Source: Lentzea californiensis (lineage in GTDB: Bacteria; Actinomycetota; Actinomycetes; Mycobacteriales; Pseudonocardiaceae). Taken from it: a DNA stretch of 64,000 bases. Location of the stretch: the NCBI RefSeq assembly GCF_024648825.1, contig NZ_JANBBE010000001.1:1302001-1366000 (forward strand), given 5' to 3'. A model generated the notes under the pieces. It had not been told where the DNA came from, searched no databases, and saw only the letters and a program-made list of their open reading frames with translations. This document shows positions 8,737 through 17,000 of the stretch, one piece after another. Both the position numbers and the translations under genes were made by a program. The stretch's first letter is position 1, and each line of letters begins with the position of its first letter.

Positions 8737-9183
8737 GTGCCGATCAACGAGTTCGGACCCGACGGGACTCAGGCCCCGCCGCCTCCCCGGCTGTACCCGG
8801 ACCCGCTCGCGGGGCTGGTGACGGCTGACAAGTTCGTCGCTCCCCAACCAATGTCACAGTGGACGTCTCTTTCTTTTAGGTCACGTGTGGCGGTGCCGAC
8901 ACCTCCTGAGCCGACCGAGGAACTGCGGCAGGCCGTCTGGTCGCAGATGCAGCAGGAGCAGCGACGGCCGCGCGGCCGGGCGCAGCGTGCGCCCCAGCCG
9001 GCGCACCAGTACGCGGTCCAGCAGTTCGCGCCGACGAACCAAATGTCTGCGCCGCAACAACAACAGCAGCAACAGGAGCCCGCCAAGCAGACGAGCGGCG
9101 TGGCGGCGTTCATCGGCTGTCTGGTCGTCATCGGGTTCTTCGTCCTGGTCCTCGTCAGCATTCTCGGAGCGATCTTCAGCTAG
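8737..9183 (+). CDS. small Pro/Gln-rich protein with C-terminal membrane anchor
   Basis: 148 residues from GTG 8737, preceded by AGGGGG at 8725-8730; GTG 8731 is a less well spaced alternative. The first 120 residues are low complexity with Pro-rich (APPPPRLYPDP) and Gln-rich (QQQQQQQ) runs. The end is one hydrophobic helix (FIGCLVVIGFFVLVLVSILGAIF), so the protein is a tail-anchored, mostly cytoplasmic protein. The 13-base string GTGGCGGTGCCGA occurs at 8731 and again in frame at 8887, which would give an alternative 98-residue form starting near VAVPTPPEP. Function unknown; sandwiched between topA and the transporter fusion. Confidence 0.62.
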   Translation: MPINEFGPDGTQAPPPPRLYPDPLAGLVTADKFVAPQPMSQWTSLSFRSRVAVPTPPEPTEELRQAVWSQMQQEQRRPRGRAQRAPQPAHQYAVQQFAPTNQMSAPQQQQQQQEPAKQTSGVAAFIGCLVVIGFFVLVLVSILGAIFS

Positions 9184-9255
9184 CTGTGCTGTGAGTCCGG
9201 CATCCTGAATCACCACATCCGGTTACGCTGACCGCACGGGAGTGGCGACTTAGGG

Positions 9256-11292
9256 GTGACTGAAATTCAGGACGCGGACACACCGGCGACCGAGGCAGGC
9301 CAGGCAGGGCAGGCCCAGTCCAGCGTGTCCACGGTTCACCGGCTTCGATCGGTACTCGCCATCAGGCCGTTCCGGAGGCTCTGGCTCGTCACCTACCTGT
9401 GCAGCGTTGGTGACTGGCTGTCACTGCTCGCGCTGACCGGTCTGGTCTCCGCGATGATGAAAAGCTACGAGTGGCAGTCGTTCGCGCTGCCGCTCGTCGT
9501 GCTGACGCAGCTGCTGCCCGGCATCCTCTTCGCGCCCATCGGTGGTGTGCTCGCGGACAAGTTCGACCGCCGCAAGGTGATGGTGGTCTGCGACGTCCTG
9601 CGCGGCTCGCTGTTCATCTCGATCGCGCTGGTCGGCTCCCCGATCTGGCTCTTCGTGGCGAACTTCCTGGTCGGCTGCTGCGCGATGCTGTGGATCCCGG
9701 CCAAGGAGTCGGCGGTCCCGAACCTGCTGCGCCGCCCCGACCAGGTGGAGTCGGCGAACCAGCTCGGCCTGGTGATGACCTACGGCATCTCGACGATCAG
9801 CGGGTTCGGTCTCTACTCGCTGATCTCGGGCATCCCCGCGTACCTGAACCTGCAGGGCGGGAACCTGGAGTTCAACATCGCGACGATCGCGGTGGTGATC
9901 AACGGCCTGCTGTACTTCACCTCGGCGATCCTGGTCGCGACCCGCCTGCCGGAGCTCTCCGGCCGCGTCGTCTCGACCCGCAAGAGGGAAGACGAGGACA
10001 AGCCCGGTTTCGTCGCCATGCTGCGCGAGGGTCTGCGGTTCGCCGGCCGGACGCCGCTGGTCAGGGGCCTGCTCATCGGCATGATCGGCGCGTTCGCCGC
10101 GGCCGGTGTCGTGATCGGGACGGCGAAGAACTACGCGTTGTCGCTGCTGGGCGGCGCCTCGACGTTCGGCCTGCTGTTCGTGGCCGTGTTCATCGGGCTC
10201 GCGGCCGGCATGGCGACGGCACCCCGGCTGGCGCAGCGCCTCGCCTACAACCGCCTGTTCGGTGTCACGATCGTGCTCGCCGGCATCTCGCTGGCACTGG
10301 TCGCGCTGGCCCCGCACCTGTGGATCGCGCTGCTGATGGTGGCGCTGGTCGGCGCGTGCGCGGGCGTGGCGTTCCTCACCGGTCTCACGATCGTGGGCTC
10401 GCAGGTCCAGGACGACATGCGCGGCCGCACGGTCGCGCTGATCCAGACGTTGCTGAAGGTCGTGCTGTTCGGTGCGTCGGGCGGTGCGCCGCTGCTGCTC
10501 ACGTTGCTGCAGAAGCGGCAGGTCAGCGTCTTCGGCCAGCCCATGGAGGTCGACGCGAGCCGTCCGGTGATGCTCGGCGGTGCCGTGATCGCGATCGTGC
10601 TGGGCCTCGTCGCGTACCGGCAGATGGACGACCGCCGTGAGGAGCCGGTGCTGTCGTCGCTGTTCGCGGCGATCCGCGGCCGCCGGCACACCAAGGGCAT
10701 GCTGATCGCGGTCGAGGGCGACACCCGTGAGGACACGTCGGTGCAGGCCCGCCGTCTGGCCGCCGCGTTGCGTGCCGAGGGCCTCGACGTGCTGCTGGCC
10801 GCCGACCCCGAACACGACGAACGCCGCTTGCGCACGATGCTGTCGTCCGCCGAACTGGCAGGCGTGCGAGCGCAGGCCCTGGTCGCCGCCGCCGTTCGTG
10901 CCGACGTCGTCGAACGGCAGGTGCGTCCCGCGCTGGACAACGGCTCTGTCGTGGTGATGGAGCGCTACGTCGACTCGCCGCTCGCGCACTTCACCGCCAC
11001 GAGCTCGCTGGAACACCAGGAGCTCGAAGGCCTGGTCGACTGGGCCACCGGCCGGCTGCGCCCGGACCTGACCATCCTGCTCGACCGCCCCGGCGCCGAC
11101 GCCAAGGGCATCGGCCCGGAACACCACTGGCGCGTGCAGCGGCTGCTGAGCGAGATGGCCGCCGCCGATCCGGACCGCTACGTGGTGGTCGAGGCCGAGG
11201 GTGACGCCGACGAGGTGTCCGACCGGGTCCGTTCCGCCGTGCTCCCGCTGATGGCCGGCCGCAAGCGCGCGGTCCCCCAGGCCGCGGTCTGA
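9256..11292 (+). CDS. MFS transporter fused to a degenerate thymidylate kinase-like domain
   Basis: 678 residues from GTG 9256. Residues 30 to about 455 form a 12-helix major facilitator with the loop 2-3 signature-like stretch GGVLADKFDRRK. A linker leads to a Tmk-like domain from about residue 475. In Streptomyces the same gene, at the same place beside holB, is an MFS-Tmk fusion with an intact GGDGAGKST P-loop. Here the equivalent reads VEGDTREDTSVQARRL, so the Gly-Lys-Ser/Thr needed for nucleotide phosphates is gone. The Asp-Arg-Tyr motif is ERYVDS, and LRPDLTILLDRP is kept. Catalysis is therefore unlikely; a canonical tmk should exist elsewhere. What the transporter moves is unknown. Confidence 0.85.
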   Translation: MTEIQDADTPATEAGQAGQAQSSVSTVHRLRSVLAIRPFRRLWLVTYLCSVGDWLSLLALTGLVSAMMKSYEWQSFALPLVVLTQLLPGILFAPIGGVLADKFDRRKVMVVCDVLRGSLFISIALVGSPIWLFVANFLVGCCAMLWIPAKESAVPNLLRRPDQVESANQLGLVMTYGISTISGFGLYSLISGIPAYLNLQGGNLEFNIATIAVVINGLLYFTSAILVATRLPELSGRVVSTRKREDEDKPGFVAMLREGLRFAGRTPLVRGLLIGMIGAFAAAGVVIGTAKNYALSLLGGASTFGLLFVAVFIGLAAGMATAPRLAQRLAYNRLFGVTIVLAGISLALVALAPHLWIALLMVALVGACAGVAFLTGLTIVGSQVQDDMRGRTVALIQTLLKVVLFGASGGAPLLLTLLQKRQVSVFGQPMEVDASRPVMLGGAVIAIVLGLVAYRQMDDRREEPVLSSLFAAIRGRRHTKGMLIAVEGDTREDTSVQARRLAAALRAEGLDVLLAADPEHDERRLRTMLSSAELAGVRAQALVAAAVRADVVERQVRPALDNGSVVVMERYVDSPLAHFTATSSLEHQELEGLVDWATGRLRPDLTILLDRPGADAKGIGPEHHWRVQRLLSEMAAADPDRYVVVEAEGDADEVSDRVRSAVLPLMAGRKRAVPQAAV

Positions 11293-11315
11293 CCCGTCGC
11301 TGGAAGACTGCACCC

Positions 11316-12512
11316 ATGAGCGTGTGGGACGAGGTGGTCGGCCAGCCCGAGGCGGTGGCGATGCTGTCGGCGTCCGCGGAGGCGGCGGCCATGATCGTCG
11401 CGGGCGGCACCCCCGCACCAGGCGTGATGACCCACGCCTGGCTCTTCACCGGCCCACCCGGCTCCGGCCGTTCGTCCACCGCCCGTGCCTTCGCCGGCGC
11501 GCTGCAGTGCGTCGTGGCGGACGACCGCCCCGGCTGCGGTGAATGCTCAGGCTGCCGCACGACGTTGCACGGCACGCACGCCGACGTGCGCGTGGTGGCG
11601 CCCGAAGGCCTGTCGATCTCCGTCGCCGAGATGCGCTCCCTGGTCCAGATCTCCGCTCGCCGTCCCACGTCGGGACGGTGGCAGGTCGTGATCATCGAGG
11701 ACGCCGACCGGCTCACCGAGGGCGCGGCCAACGCGCTGCTCAAGGCCGTCGAGGAGCCGCCGGCGCGCACCGTGTTCCTGCTGTGCGCGCCGTCCGACCA
11801 CCCGGACGACGTGTCGGTCACCATCCGCTCCCGCTGCCGGCTCGTGTCGCTGGGATCGCCGCGGCCCGCCGCCATCGCCTCGGCCCTGGAGGCCGTCGAC
11901 GGCGTGTCGCCGGAGATGGCGCAGTGGGCGGCCGCGGTCTGTGGCGGGCACGTGGGACGGGCCCGCAGGCTGGCCTCGGACGAGCAGACGAGGTCCCGGC
12001 GCGAGGCCGTGCTGCGGATCCCGCTGGCGCTGCGCAAGCCCGCCGACGTCTTCACCTGCGCCGACGAACTGATCAAGGCCGCGGAGGAAGACGCCTCCAC
12101 CGCCAACGAGTCGCGCAACGAGTCCGAGCGGGAGGCCCTGGAGACCGCGATGGGCGCGGGCGGCACGGGCAAGGGCACCGCCGCCGCCTCCCGCGGCGCC
12201 AAGGGCGCGTTGAAGGACCTGGAGAAGCGGCAGAAGTCGCGGGCCACCCGCACCCAGCGCGACTCCCTGGACATGGCCCTCGTCGACCTGGCCGCGTTCT
12301 ACCGGGACGCGCTCGTGGTCAAGACCGGCTCCGAGGCCGCGCTGATGCACCCGGACCGTGCCCAGGACTCCCGGACCGCCGCCGCCACCTGGTCGTCCGA
12401 GTCGATCCTGCGGCGCCTGGAAGCCGTGCTGGCCTGCCGGGAGGCCATCGAGGTCAACGTGAAGCCGCGCATCGCCATCGAGGCGATGGTGACGACGCTG
12501 CACCGCGGCTGA
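11316..12512 (+). CDS. holB: DNA polymerase III subunit delta'
   Basis: 398 residues. Clamp-loader subunit that stays ATP-inactive while gamma/tau hydrolyse ATP. The P-loop reads GPPGSGRSS (residues 46-54) with Arg in place of the catalytic Lys, as expected for delta'. A zinc module follows (Cys65, Cys74, Cys77, Cys80). EDADRLTEGAANALLKAVEEPP is the AAA+ region with sensor 1 following in FLLCAPSD, and the SRC motif is IRSRCRL. The C-terminal region has a charged Ala/Gly/Lys linker before the collar helices. It begins 24 bp after the MFS-Tmk gene, the conserved actinobacterial order. It converges on the iclR gene with 1 bp between stops. Confidence 0.95.
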   Translation: MSVWDEVVGQPEAVAMLSASAEAAAMIVAGGTPAPGVMTHAWLFTGPPGSGRSSTARAFAGALQCVVADDRPGCGECSGCRTTLHGTHADVRVVAPEGLSISVAEMRSLVQISARRPTSGRWQVVIIEDADRLTEGAANALLKAVEEPPARTVFLLCAPSDHPDDVSVTIRSRCRLVSLGSPRPAAIASALEAVDGVSPEMAQWAAAVCGGHVGRARRLASDEQTRSRREAVLRIPLALRKPADVFTCADELIKAAEEDASTANESRNESEREALETAMGAGGTGKGTAAASRGAKGALKDLEKRQKSRATRTQRDSLDMALVDLAAFYRDALVVKTGSEAALMHPDRAQDSRTAAATWSSESILRRLEAVLACREAIEVNVKPRIAIEAMVTTLHRG

Positions 12513-12513
12513 C

Positions 12514-13110
12514 TCAGACCCACCCCAGCGCGGCTGACACCTCGTCCGCCGCCCGCAGCACCCGCGGCCCGAGCGCGATCAGCTCCGGCAGCGAGTGCTC
12601 CATCGCCGGCGAGGACGCCGACAGCCCGCCGATCACCGCGCCCGAGTGGTCGCGGATCGCGGAGCCCACGCAACGGACGCCCATCTCGTTCTCCTCGTCG
12701 TCCAGCGCGAACCGCGAGCGGCGCACCCGCGTCAGCTGCGCGTTCAGGCGGGGAGCCGAGGTGATCGTGTGCGGGGTCCGGCCCGGCAGGCCGGTGCGGG
12801 TGACGTAGGCGTCCAGTTCGGACGGGGAGAGCGAGGTCAGCACCGCCTTGCCGATGGCGGTGCCGTGGGCCGGGAGCGACATGCCCAGACGGCACGCCAT
12901 CCGGTACGGCCTGTCGGCCTCGACCTTGTCCACGTAGACCAGTTCGTCGCCGACGAGCACGGCCAGGTGCACGGTGCAGTCCGTCGATTCCTGCAACGCG
13001 CGCAGGTGTGGCCGTGCTCGCTCCACCGTGTCGAGTGGACGGAGGACCTTGCCTGCCAGGGCCAGGGCCTCCAGCACGGCGAGCGTTTTTTCGACGGCGG
13101 TGTCGGTCAT
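12514..13110 (-). CDS. IclR-family regulator lacking its winged-helix domain
   Basis: 198 residues. ATG 13110 overlaps the kduD stop as ATGA, so translation is coupled. The effector-binding domain is complete, from RARPHLRALQESTDCTVHLAVLVG through LPAHGTAIGKAVL and ENEMGVRCVGSAI to the C-terminus. The first 20 residues (AVEKTLAVLEALALAGKVLR) join what is normally the start of the helix-turn-helix directly to the linker helix. About 50-60 residues of wHTH that IclR proteins (usually near 250 residues) carry are absent. The DNA at the joint reads GCCCTGGCCCTGGC, a tandem repeat consistent with a slippage deletion. In the kdu setting it would be the KdgR-like sensor of ketouronates, but as written it cannot bind DNA by itself. 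Confidence 0.85.
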   Translation of the reverse strand: MTDTAVEKTLAVLEALALAGKVLRPLDTVERARPHLRALQESTDCTVHLAVLVGDELVYVDKVEADRPYRMACRLGMSLPAHGTAIGKAVLTSLSPSELDAYVTRTGLPGRTPHTITSAPRLNAQLTRVRRSRFALDDEENEMGVRCVGSAIRDHSGAVIGGLSASSPAMEHSLPELIALGPRVLRAADEVSAALGWV

Positions 13111-13832
13111 CTCGCCAGCCAGCCCCCGTCCACGACCAGGACGTGTCCGGTCACGTAGTCGGACGCGGCGGACGAGAGGAACACCGCCGGGCCCACCAGG
13201 TCTTCCGGTGTGCCCCAGCGACCCGCCGGGATGCGGGTCCTGATCGCGGGTTCGCGGTCGGCGTCCGCGCGCAGGGGAGCGGTGTTGTTCGTCTCGATGT
13301 AGCCCGGTGCGATGGCGTTGACCTGCACGTTCGAGGCCGCCCACTCGTTCGCTAGCAGCTTGGTCATGCCGACCAAGGCGTGCTTCGAGGCGGTGTAGGC
13401 CGAGACGAGGACGCCGCCCTGGAAGGACAGCAGGGACGCGATGTTCACGACCTTGCCGCCGCCGTTGGCGATCATCTGACGGCCGCAGAGCTTCGAGATC
13501 TCGAACGCCGAGTCGAGGTTGACCGCCATGATCCGCTGCCAGTCGGACAACGACACGTCGACGGCGGCGCCCCGGTGGATGGTGCCGGCGTTGTTGACCA
13601 GGACGTCGACGCGGTGCTCGGCCAGCACCGGTGCCAGCGCGGGTTCGACCGACTCCGGCTCCGAGAGGTCCACGGAGACCGTGGCGAGCGCGGGCGCCAC
13701 GTCGGAGAGGTCGCCGCGGCCGACGAGGACCAGCCGCGCGCCCGCGCCGTGCAGGCCGCGGGCGATGGCCCTGCCGATGCCCGTGCGGGCACCGGTCACC
13801 AGTGCGGTCTTGCCTTCCAGGGAGAAGCTCAT
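13107..13832 (-). CDS. kduD: 2-dehydro-3-deoxy-D-gluconate 5-dehydrogenase (SDR)
   Basis: 241-residue short-chain dehydrogenase. The NAD-binding glycine motif is TGARTGIG near the N-terminus; VNNAGT is the structural motif. Ser in NIASLLS and the YTASK Tyr/Lys complete the catalytic set. Reaction: NAD(H)-linked interconversion of 2,5-diketo-3-deoxygluconate and 2-keto-3-deoxygluconate in pectin/uronate breakdown. ATG 13832 overlaps the kduI stop as ATGA, and its own stop overlaps the iclR start as ATGA. The pairing with kduI decides the name; the SDR fold alone would not. Confidence 0.9.
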   Translation of the reverse strand: MSFSLEGKTALVTGARTGIGRAIARGLHGAGARLVLVGRGDLSDVAPALATVSVDLSEPESVEPALAPVLAEHRVDVLVNNAGTIHRGAAVDVSLSDWQRIMAVNLDSAFEISKLCGRQMIANGGGKVVNIASLLSFQGGVLVSAYTASKHALVGMTKLLANEWAASNVQVNAIAPGYIETNNTAPLRADADREPAIRTRIPAGRWGTPEDLVGPAVFLSSAASDYVTGHVLVVDGGWLAR

Positions 13833-14656
13833 CGCAGCTCCGTCACGGCGACCTGGTCCATGTCGTCGTAGGCCTGGTTCTCGCCGCCCATGGCCCAGAC
13901 GAACGTGTACGCGTGCGTTCCGGCTCCACTGTGGACGGACCATGACGGGGAGATGACGGCTTCTTCGTTGCGCACCACGATGTTCCGGGTGTTCTGCGGT
14001 TCGCCGCAGAGGTGGATCACCCGGTGGTCCTCCGGCAGGTCGAAGTAGAGGTAGCACTCGGTGCGGCGGTCGTGGGTGTGCGGCGGCATGGTGTTCCAGA
14101 CGCTGCCCGGTGCCAGCGACGTCACGCCGAGGACCAGCTGCGACGAGCGGATGCCGTCGGCGTGCACGAACTTGCGGATCTCACGGACGTTCGCGGTGCT
14201 CTGGTCGCCCATGTTCAGCACGTCGACCTCGTCGTAGCGGGCCACGGCCGTGGGGAACGAGGCGTGCGCCGGCGTCGAGAAGAGGTAGAAGCGGGTGTCC
14301 TCGTCGGAGGCGTGGAACTCGACGTCTACGGAACCCCGTCCGATGTAGAGGCAGTCGCGCGTACCGAGCTCGTGCTCGGTTCCGTCCACGATGATCGTCC
14401 CGGTCCCGCGGATCGCGAGCACGGCGAGCTCACGACGTTCGCAGAAGAACGCCGACCGCAACGGGGGAGCGCTCTCGAGCTTCAGCGGAGTGCCTGGTGA
14501 CGGGCTCGCGCCACCGAGGACGATGCGGTCCTCGTGCGTGTAGACGGTCCTGATCTCGCCCGGTGCGAAGAGGTCGTCGACCAGGTAGTGCTGCCGCAGC
14601 CCGTCCGTGTCGAAGCCCGGCAACTGCGCCGGGTGGGTCGAGTGCCTGATCTGCAT
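13829..14656 (-). CDS. kduI: 5-dehydro-4-deoxy-D-glucuronate isomerase
   Basis: 275 residues, matching the 278 of the E. coli enzyme. Cupin-fold metalloenzyme converting 5-keto-4-deoxyuronate to 2,5-diketo-3-deoxygluconate. The metal ligands are visible: MPPHTHDRRTECYLYFDL supplies two His and a Glu, and the last His lies in SWSVHSGAGTHAY. The start MQIRHSTHP at ATG 14656 is the family's usual one, so an in-frame upstream extension to 14734 is rejected. First gene of kduI-kduD-iclR. An IclR-type dyad lies 60-76 bp upstream. The pathway is oligogalacturonate use; no pectinase or transporter is in view. Confidence 0.95.
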   Translation of the reverse strand: MQIRHSTHPAQLPGFDTDGLRQHYLVDDLFAPGEIRTVYTHEDRIVLGGASPSPGTPLKLESAPPLRSAFFCERRELAVLAIRGTGTIIVDGTEHELGTRDCLYIGRGSVDVEFHASDEDTRFYLFSTPAHASFPTAVARYDEVDVLNMGDQSTANVREIRKFVHADGIRSSQLVLGVTSLAPGSVWNTMPPHTHDRRTECYLYFDLPEDHRVIHLCGEPQNTRNIVVRNEEAVISPSWSVHSGAGTHAYTFVWAMGGENQAYDDMDQVAVTELR

Positions 14657-14715
14657 CGGTGGATGCCTTCCGGTCTGGCGGCGGAGGACACCGTGTCCGC
14701 CGACCATGGAACTAC

Positions 14716-14732
14716 GTTCCGCGAGACGGAAC
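14716..14732. promoter_or_regulatory. IclR-type operator upstream of kduI
   Basis: Perfect dyad GTTCCG-CGAGA-CGGAAC. IclR-family regulators often bind near-palindromes of the TTCCGN(3-5)CGGAA kind. It lies 60 bp from the kduI start, where a repressor or activator would act, between kduI and the end of the gene at 14754. The adjacent IclR gene lacks an HTH, so the cognate binder may be another protein. Confidence 0.6.
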
Positions 14733-14753
14733 AAGCCCCGGCCGGAAGGTTCG

Positions 14754-16106
14754 CTAGCCGCGCGACCTGCGCCTGGCCGGCAGTGCCGCGAAGATCACCA
14801 CACCCGCGAGCAACAGGGCCGTGCCGGTCCAGAACAGCGGGATCGACTCGTACGCGGCGTTCGTGTAGGCCAGCGGCGGAGCCCCCTTGGGCGGTGCCGC
14901 CACCGGCGCGCCGGGCTGCTGCGGCACGGTCGTCTGCGGCGGCTGCGAGGTCCCGCAGATCACGCCACCCTGAGGCGCCGCGGCCCGCACGATCTGCTCG
15001 CCCAGCGAGATCTGCGCGAGCGCCGCCGGCAGGTTCGGCAGCTTCAACTTGTCCGTCGGCAGCACCTGCACGTCGAGCATCCGCGCGGTGGCCCCGAGCT
15101 GGAACCCGCTGAACCCGGTGCCCGTGAAGGCCGCCTTCTTCTCGTTGAGCCCCGCGATCTGCAGCTTGATCACCACGAGGTCCAGCAGCAACGGGATGTC
15201 GAGCGTGGGGTGCGCGGCGTCGAGCGTGCCGAGCTCCTTGCCGTTCTGACTGACCTTCAGCACCGGCGCGGTGTAGGTGATCTTCGAGGTCGCCTCGTCC
15301 CCGGTGGCCGTGGCCGTGAGCGTCGGCGGGCTGGCGACGTCGATCCTGATGCCACCGGCCAGTTCGACGCTGACCGCGCGCATCGTCGACGTCGACTCGA
15401 CCGCCTTGTTCCTGCTGCCCGGCAGGTCGACGAGCTTGACGACGGAACTCGCCTCGAACGTGTCCGGAATGGTGATGAGACTGGTCTTCACCGGCAACGG
15501 CACCTCGGCCGGCAACGCGCTCAGCACCTCGAGCCCGGCCAGCGACGTCTTCGCCGTGGCCAGCGGGCTGACGCACGGCCCGACCTTCTCGTCCCACCGC
15601 GCGTGCACGCTGCCGTTGAGCAGCCTCAGCTTCGCGAGCGGCGTCTCGGGAATCGGCAGCCCGCCGTTCGCCGGCCGCGGGTTGTCCGGAATCGCGGTCT
15701 GCACCAACGTCCCCGGCGACTGCGGCGACCGGCCCGCCACCGCGAACCCGAACGGATTCGCCTGCGTCACCACCCGCTCGGTGCTCAGGAACGCCTCGGT
15801 GTTCACCTGCGCGCTCGCGAGCCCCAGCCCGAACTCGGTCACCGACTGCTTCGGCAACTGCTCACCGAGCCCAGGCAGGATCGTGTTCGTCGGCACCCCC
15901 TGCGGCCCGAGCCGGACGACACTCAGTCCGGTACCGGCATCGCCGACGGCGTGCGCGAGGGGCTGAGGCCCGTTCGGTGCCGACGCGGGCGGCTGGTTCG
16001 GATCGTGCGGCCCCGGAACCGGAGTGGTCGGAGGCTGCGCGAACGCGGGCGCCGCGACGAGCGCGAGCAGCAACCCGGCCAGCGGCACGGACAACGAACG
16101 GCGCAT
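14754..16106 (-). CDS. secreted wall/membrane-anchored protein, choose-of-anchor type
   Basis: 450 residues from ATG 16106 with GGGGAGAGG before it. N-terminal Sec signal (MRRSLSVPLAGLLLALVAAP, cleavage at AFA-Q). The mature part starts with a Pro-rich stretch of about 35 residues and continues as a beta-rich extracellular region without Cys except one near the C-terminal linker (VICGTSQ). A Pro/Ala/Gly linker leads to a single hydrophobic helix (LFWTGTALLLAGVVIFAALP) and a basic tail (ARRRSRG), the LPXTG-like layout without an LPXTG box. The protein should be exported and held in the membrane, facing out. I recognise the general choose-of-anchor architecture but no function. Convergent with nothing; tRNA-Thr lies upstream. 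Confidence 0.75.
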   Translation of the reverse strand: MRRSLSVPLAGLLLALVAAPAFAQPPTTPVPGPHDPNQPPASAPNGPQPLAHAVGDAGTGLSVVRLGPQGVPTNTILPGLGEQLPKQSVTEFGLGLASAQVNTEAFLSTERVVTQANPFGFAVAGRSPQSPGTLVQTAIPDNPRPANGGLPIPETPLAKLRLLNGSVHARWDEKVGPCVSPLATAKTSLAGLEVLSALPAEVPLPVKTSLITIPDTFEASSVVKLVDLPGSRNKAVESTSTMRAVSVELAGGIRIDVASPPTLTATATGDEATSKITYTAPVLKVSQNGKELGTLDAAHPTLDIPLLLDLVVIKLQIAGLNEKKAAFTGTGFSGFQLGATARMLDVQVLPTDKLKLPNLPAALAQISLGEQIVRAAAPQGGVICGTSQPPQTTVPQQPGAPVAAPPKGAPPLAYTNAAYESIPLFWTGTALLLAGVVIFAALPARRRSRG

Positions 16107-16197
16107 GAACCTCTCCCCAGTGGTTAGGAGGCGGTGACGTCGGTCACGGTCCATACAACGATGCCGACCCCTGTGAGTAACGCGGTTGCGGGTCGGT

Positions 16198-16203
16198 TAT
16201 AGT
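16198..16203 (+). promoter_or_regulatory. -10 element of the tRNA-Thr promoter
   Basis: TATAGT lies 11 bases before the mature tRNA 5' end, the normal distance for a stable-RNA promoter. No convincing -35 was found at 16-18 bp upstream. Confidence 0.4.
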
Positions 16204-16214
16204 TATCTCGTCTC

Positions 16215-16288
16215 GCCGCCTTAGCTCAGTCGGCCAGAGCAGCTCACTCGTAATGAGCAGGTCATCGGTTCGATTCCGATAGGCGGCT
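16215..16288 (+). tRNA. tRNA-Thr (anticodon CGT)
   Basis: 74 bases fold into a full cloverleaf. The acceptor stem GCCGCCT pairs with AGGCGGC. The D-arm is GCTC...GAGC. The anticodon stem GCTCA/TGAGC encloses loop CTCGTAA with CGT at positions 34-36, reading ACG. The T-arm contains GGTTCGATTCC. The discriminator is T and CCA is not encoded, as is usual in actinomycetes. A strong hairpin follows 12 bases later. Confidence 0.96.
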
Positions 16289-16299
16289 CGGTGGGACGG

Positions 16300-16330
16300 A
16301 AGGGCCAGGTCACTTGCTGACCTGGCCCTT
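16300..16330 (+). terminator. strong hairpin terminator after tRNA-Thr
   Basis: 13-bp perfect inverted repeat (16300-16312 with 16318-16330) with a five-base loop CTTGC, followed by CTGCATTTCT. It also lies 11 bp beyond the stop of the convergent HNH gene and can serve both strands. Confidence 0.85.
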
Positions 16331-16340
16331 CTGCATTTCT

Positions 16341-17000
16341 CTAACCGCACGTGGTGAGCGCGCTCTCCAGCGCCGAACGTTCCGCCGGAGCCACCGACAA
16401 CCCATAAGCGGCTTTCACCGTCACGTAGATCCGCCCGTACGAACACGCGTACCCGGCATTGGGCGGCATCCACTCGTCGGGCGTCTTGTCGCTCTTCGAC
16501 TGGTTGACCTTGCTCGAGACCGCCACGAGGTTGCGCAGGTCGTTGGCCGCGGCCAGGCGCTGTTCGGGCGCCCACGCCGAAGCGCCGCTGCGCCACATCT
16601 CCGCCAGCGGCACCACGTGGTCGATCTGGATCTTCGAGACGCCGGTGACGCTCGAGCCCGTGTAGGGGTCGTCGAGCGTGCCCGCCTGCACCCCGCAGCG
16701 GCCCGGCTTGCGCTCGACGCCGGTCAGGTCGCGGGCCAGGACCTGGCTGCGCTGGTCGCAGCCGTCGCCGTCGGTGTCGAACCACGGCTGGCCGAACACG
16801 CACGCCTTGCCGTCCGAGCAGTCGCGCACATACCCGGTCGTCCGGCCTGGGGCGGCGACGGGCAGGGCTGCGAGCGACGTGCGCGCGGTGGCGGCGTCGA
16901 GGGTGCCGGCCGGTACCCGGTCCACCTGTGGACCGGAGGAGGTCGACAGGGGTAGCGCGGAACAGCCGGTCAGCAAGACGATCAGCAACAGCCACCGCAT
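16341..17000 (-). CDS. secreted HNH-type nuclease, DUF1524, probable lipoprotein
   Basis: 219 residues from ATG 17000; the in-frame ATG at 17054 would place 18 residues before the signal. MRWLLLIVLLTGCSALP is a lipoprotein signal with Cys at about residue 13. The nuclease core is IDHVVPLAEMWRSGA followed by LAAANDLRNLVAVSSKVNQS and KSDKTPDEWMPP, the His-Asn-His-like DUF1524 pattern found in secreted GmrSD-like nucleases of actinomycetes. Four or more Cys in the mature part (DCSDGKACVFG, GDGCDQ, GRCGVQ, ACSYG) fit a disulfide-bonded extracellular enzyme. Likely role: extracellular DNA degradation. Divergent from the GH114 gene with 192 bp between starts. Confidence 0.85.
   Translation of the reverse strand: MRWLLLIVLLTGCSALPLSTSSGPQVDRVPAGTLDAATARTSLAALPVAAPGRTTGYVRDCSDGKACVFGQPWFDTDGDGCDQRSQVLARDLTGVERKPGRCGVQAGTLDDPYTGSSVTGVSKIQIDHVVPLAEMWRSGASAWAPEQRLAAANDLRNLVAVSSKVNQSKSDKTPDEWMPPNAGYACSYGRIYVTVKAAYGLSVAPAERSALESALTTCG

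Noticed and set aside
16215..16288. tRNA-Thr as an integration site
   Set aside because: No integrase, no direct repeat of the tRNA 3' end and no foreign composition nearby.
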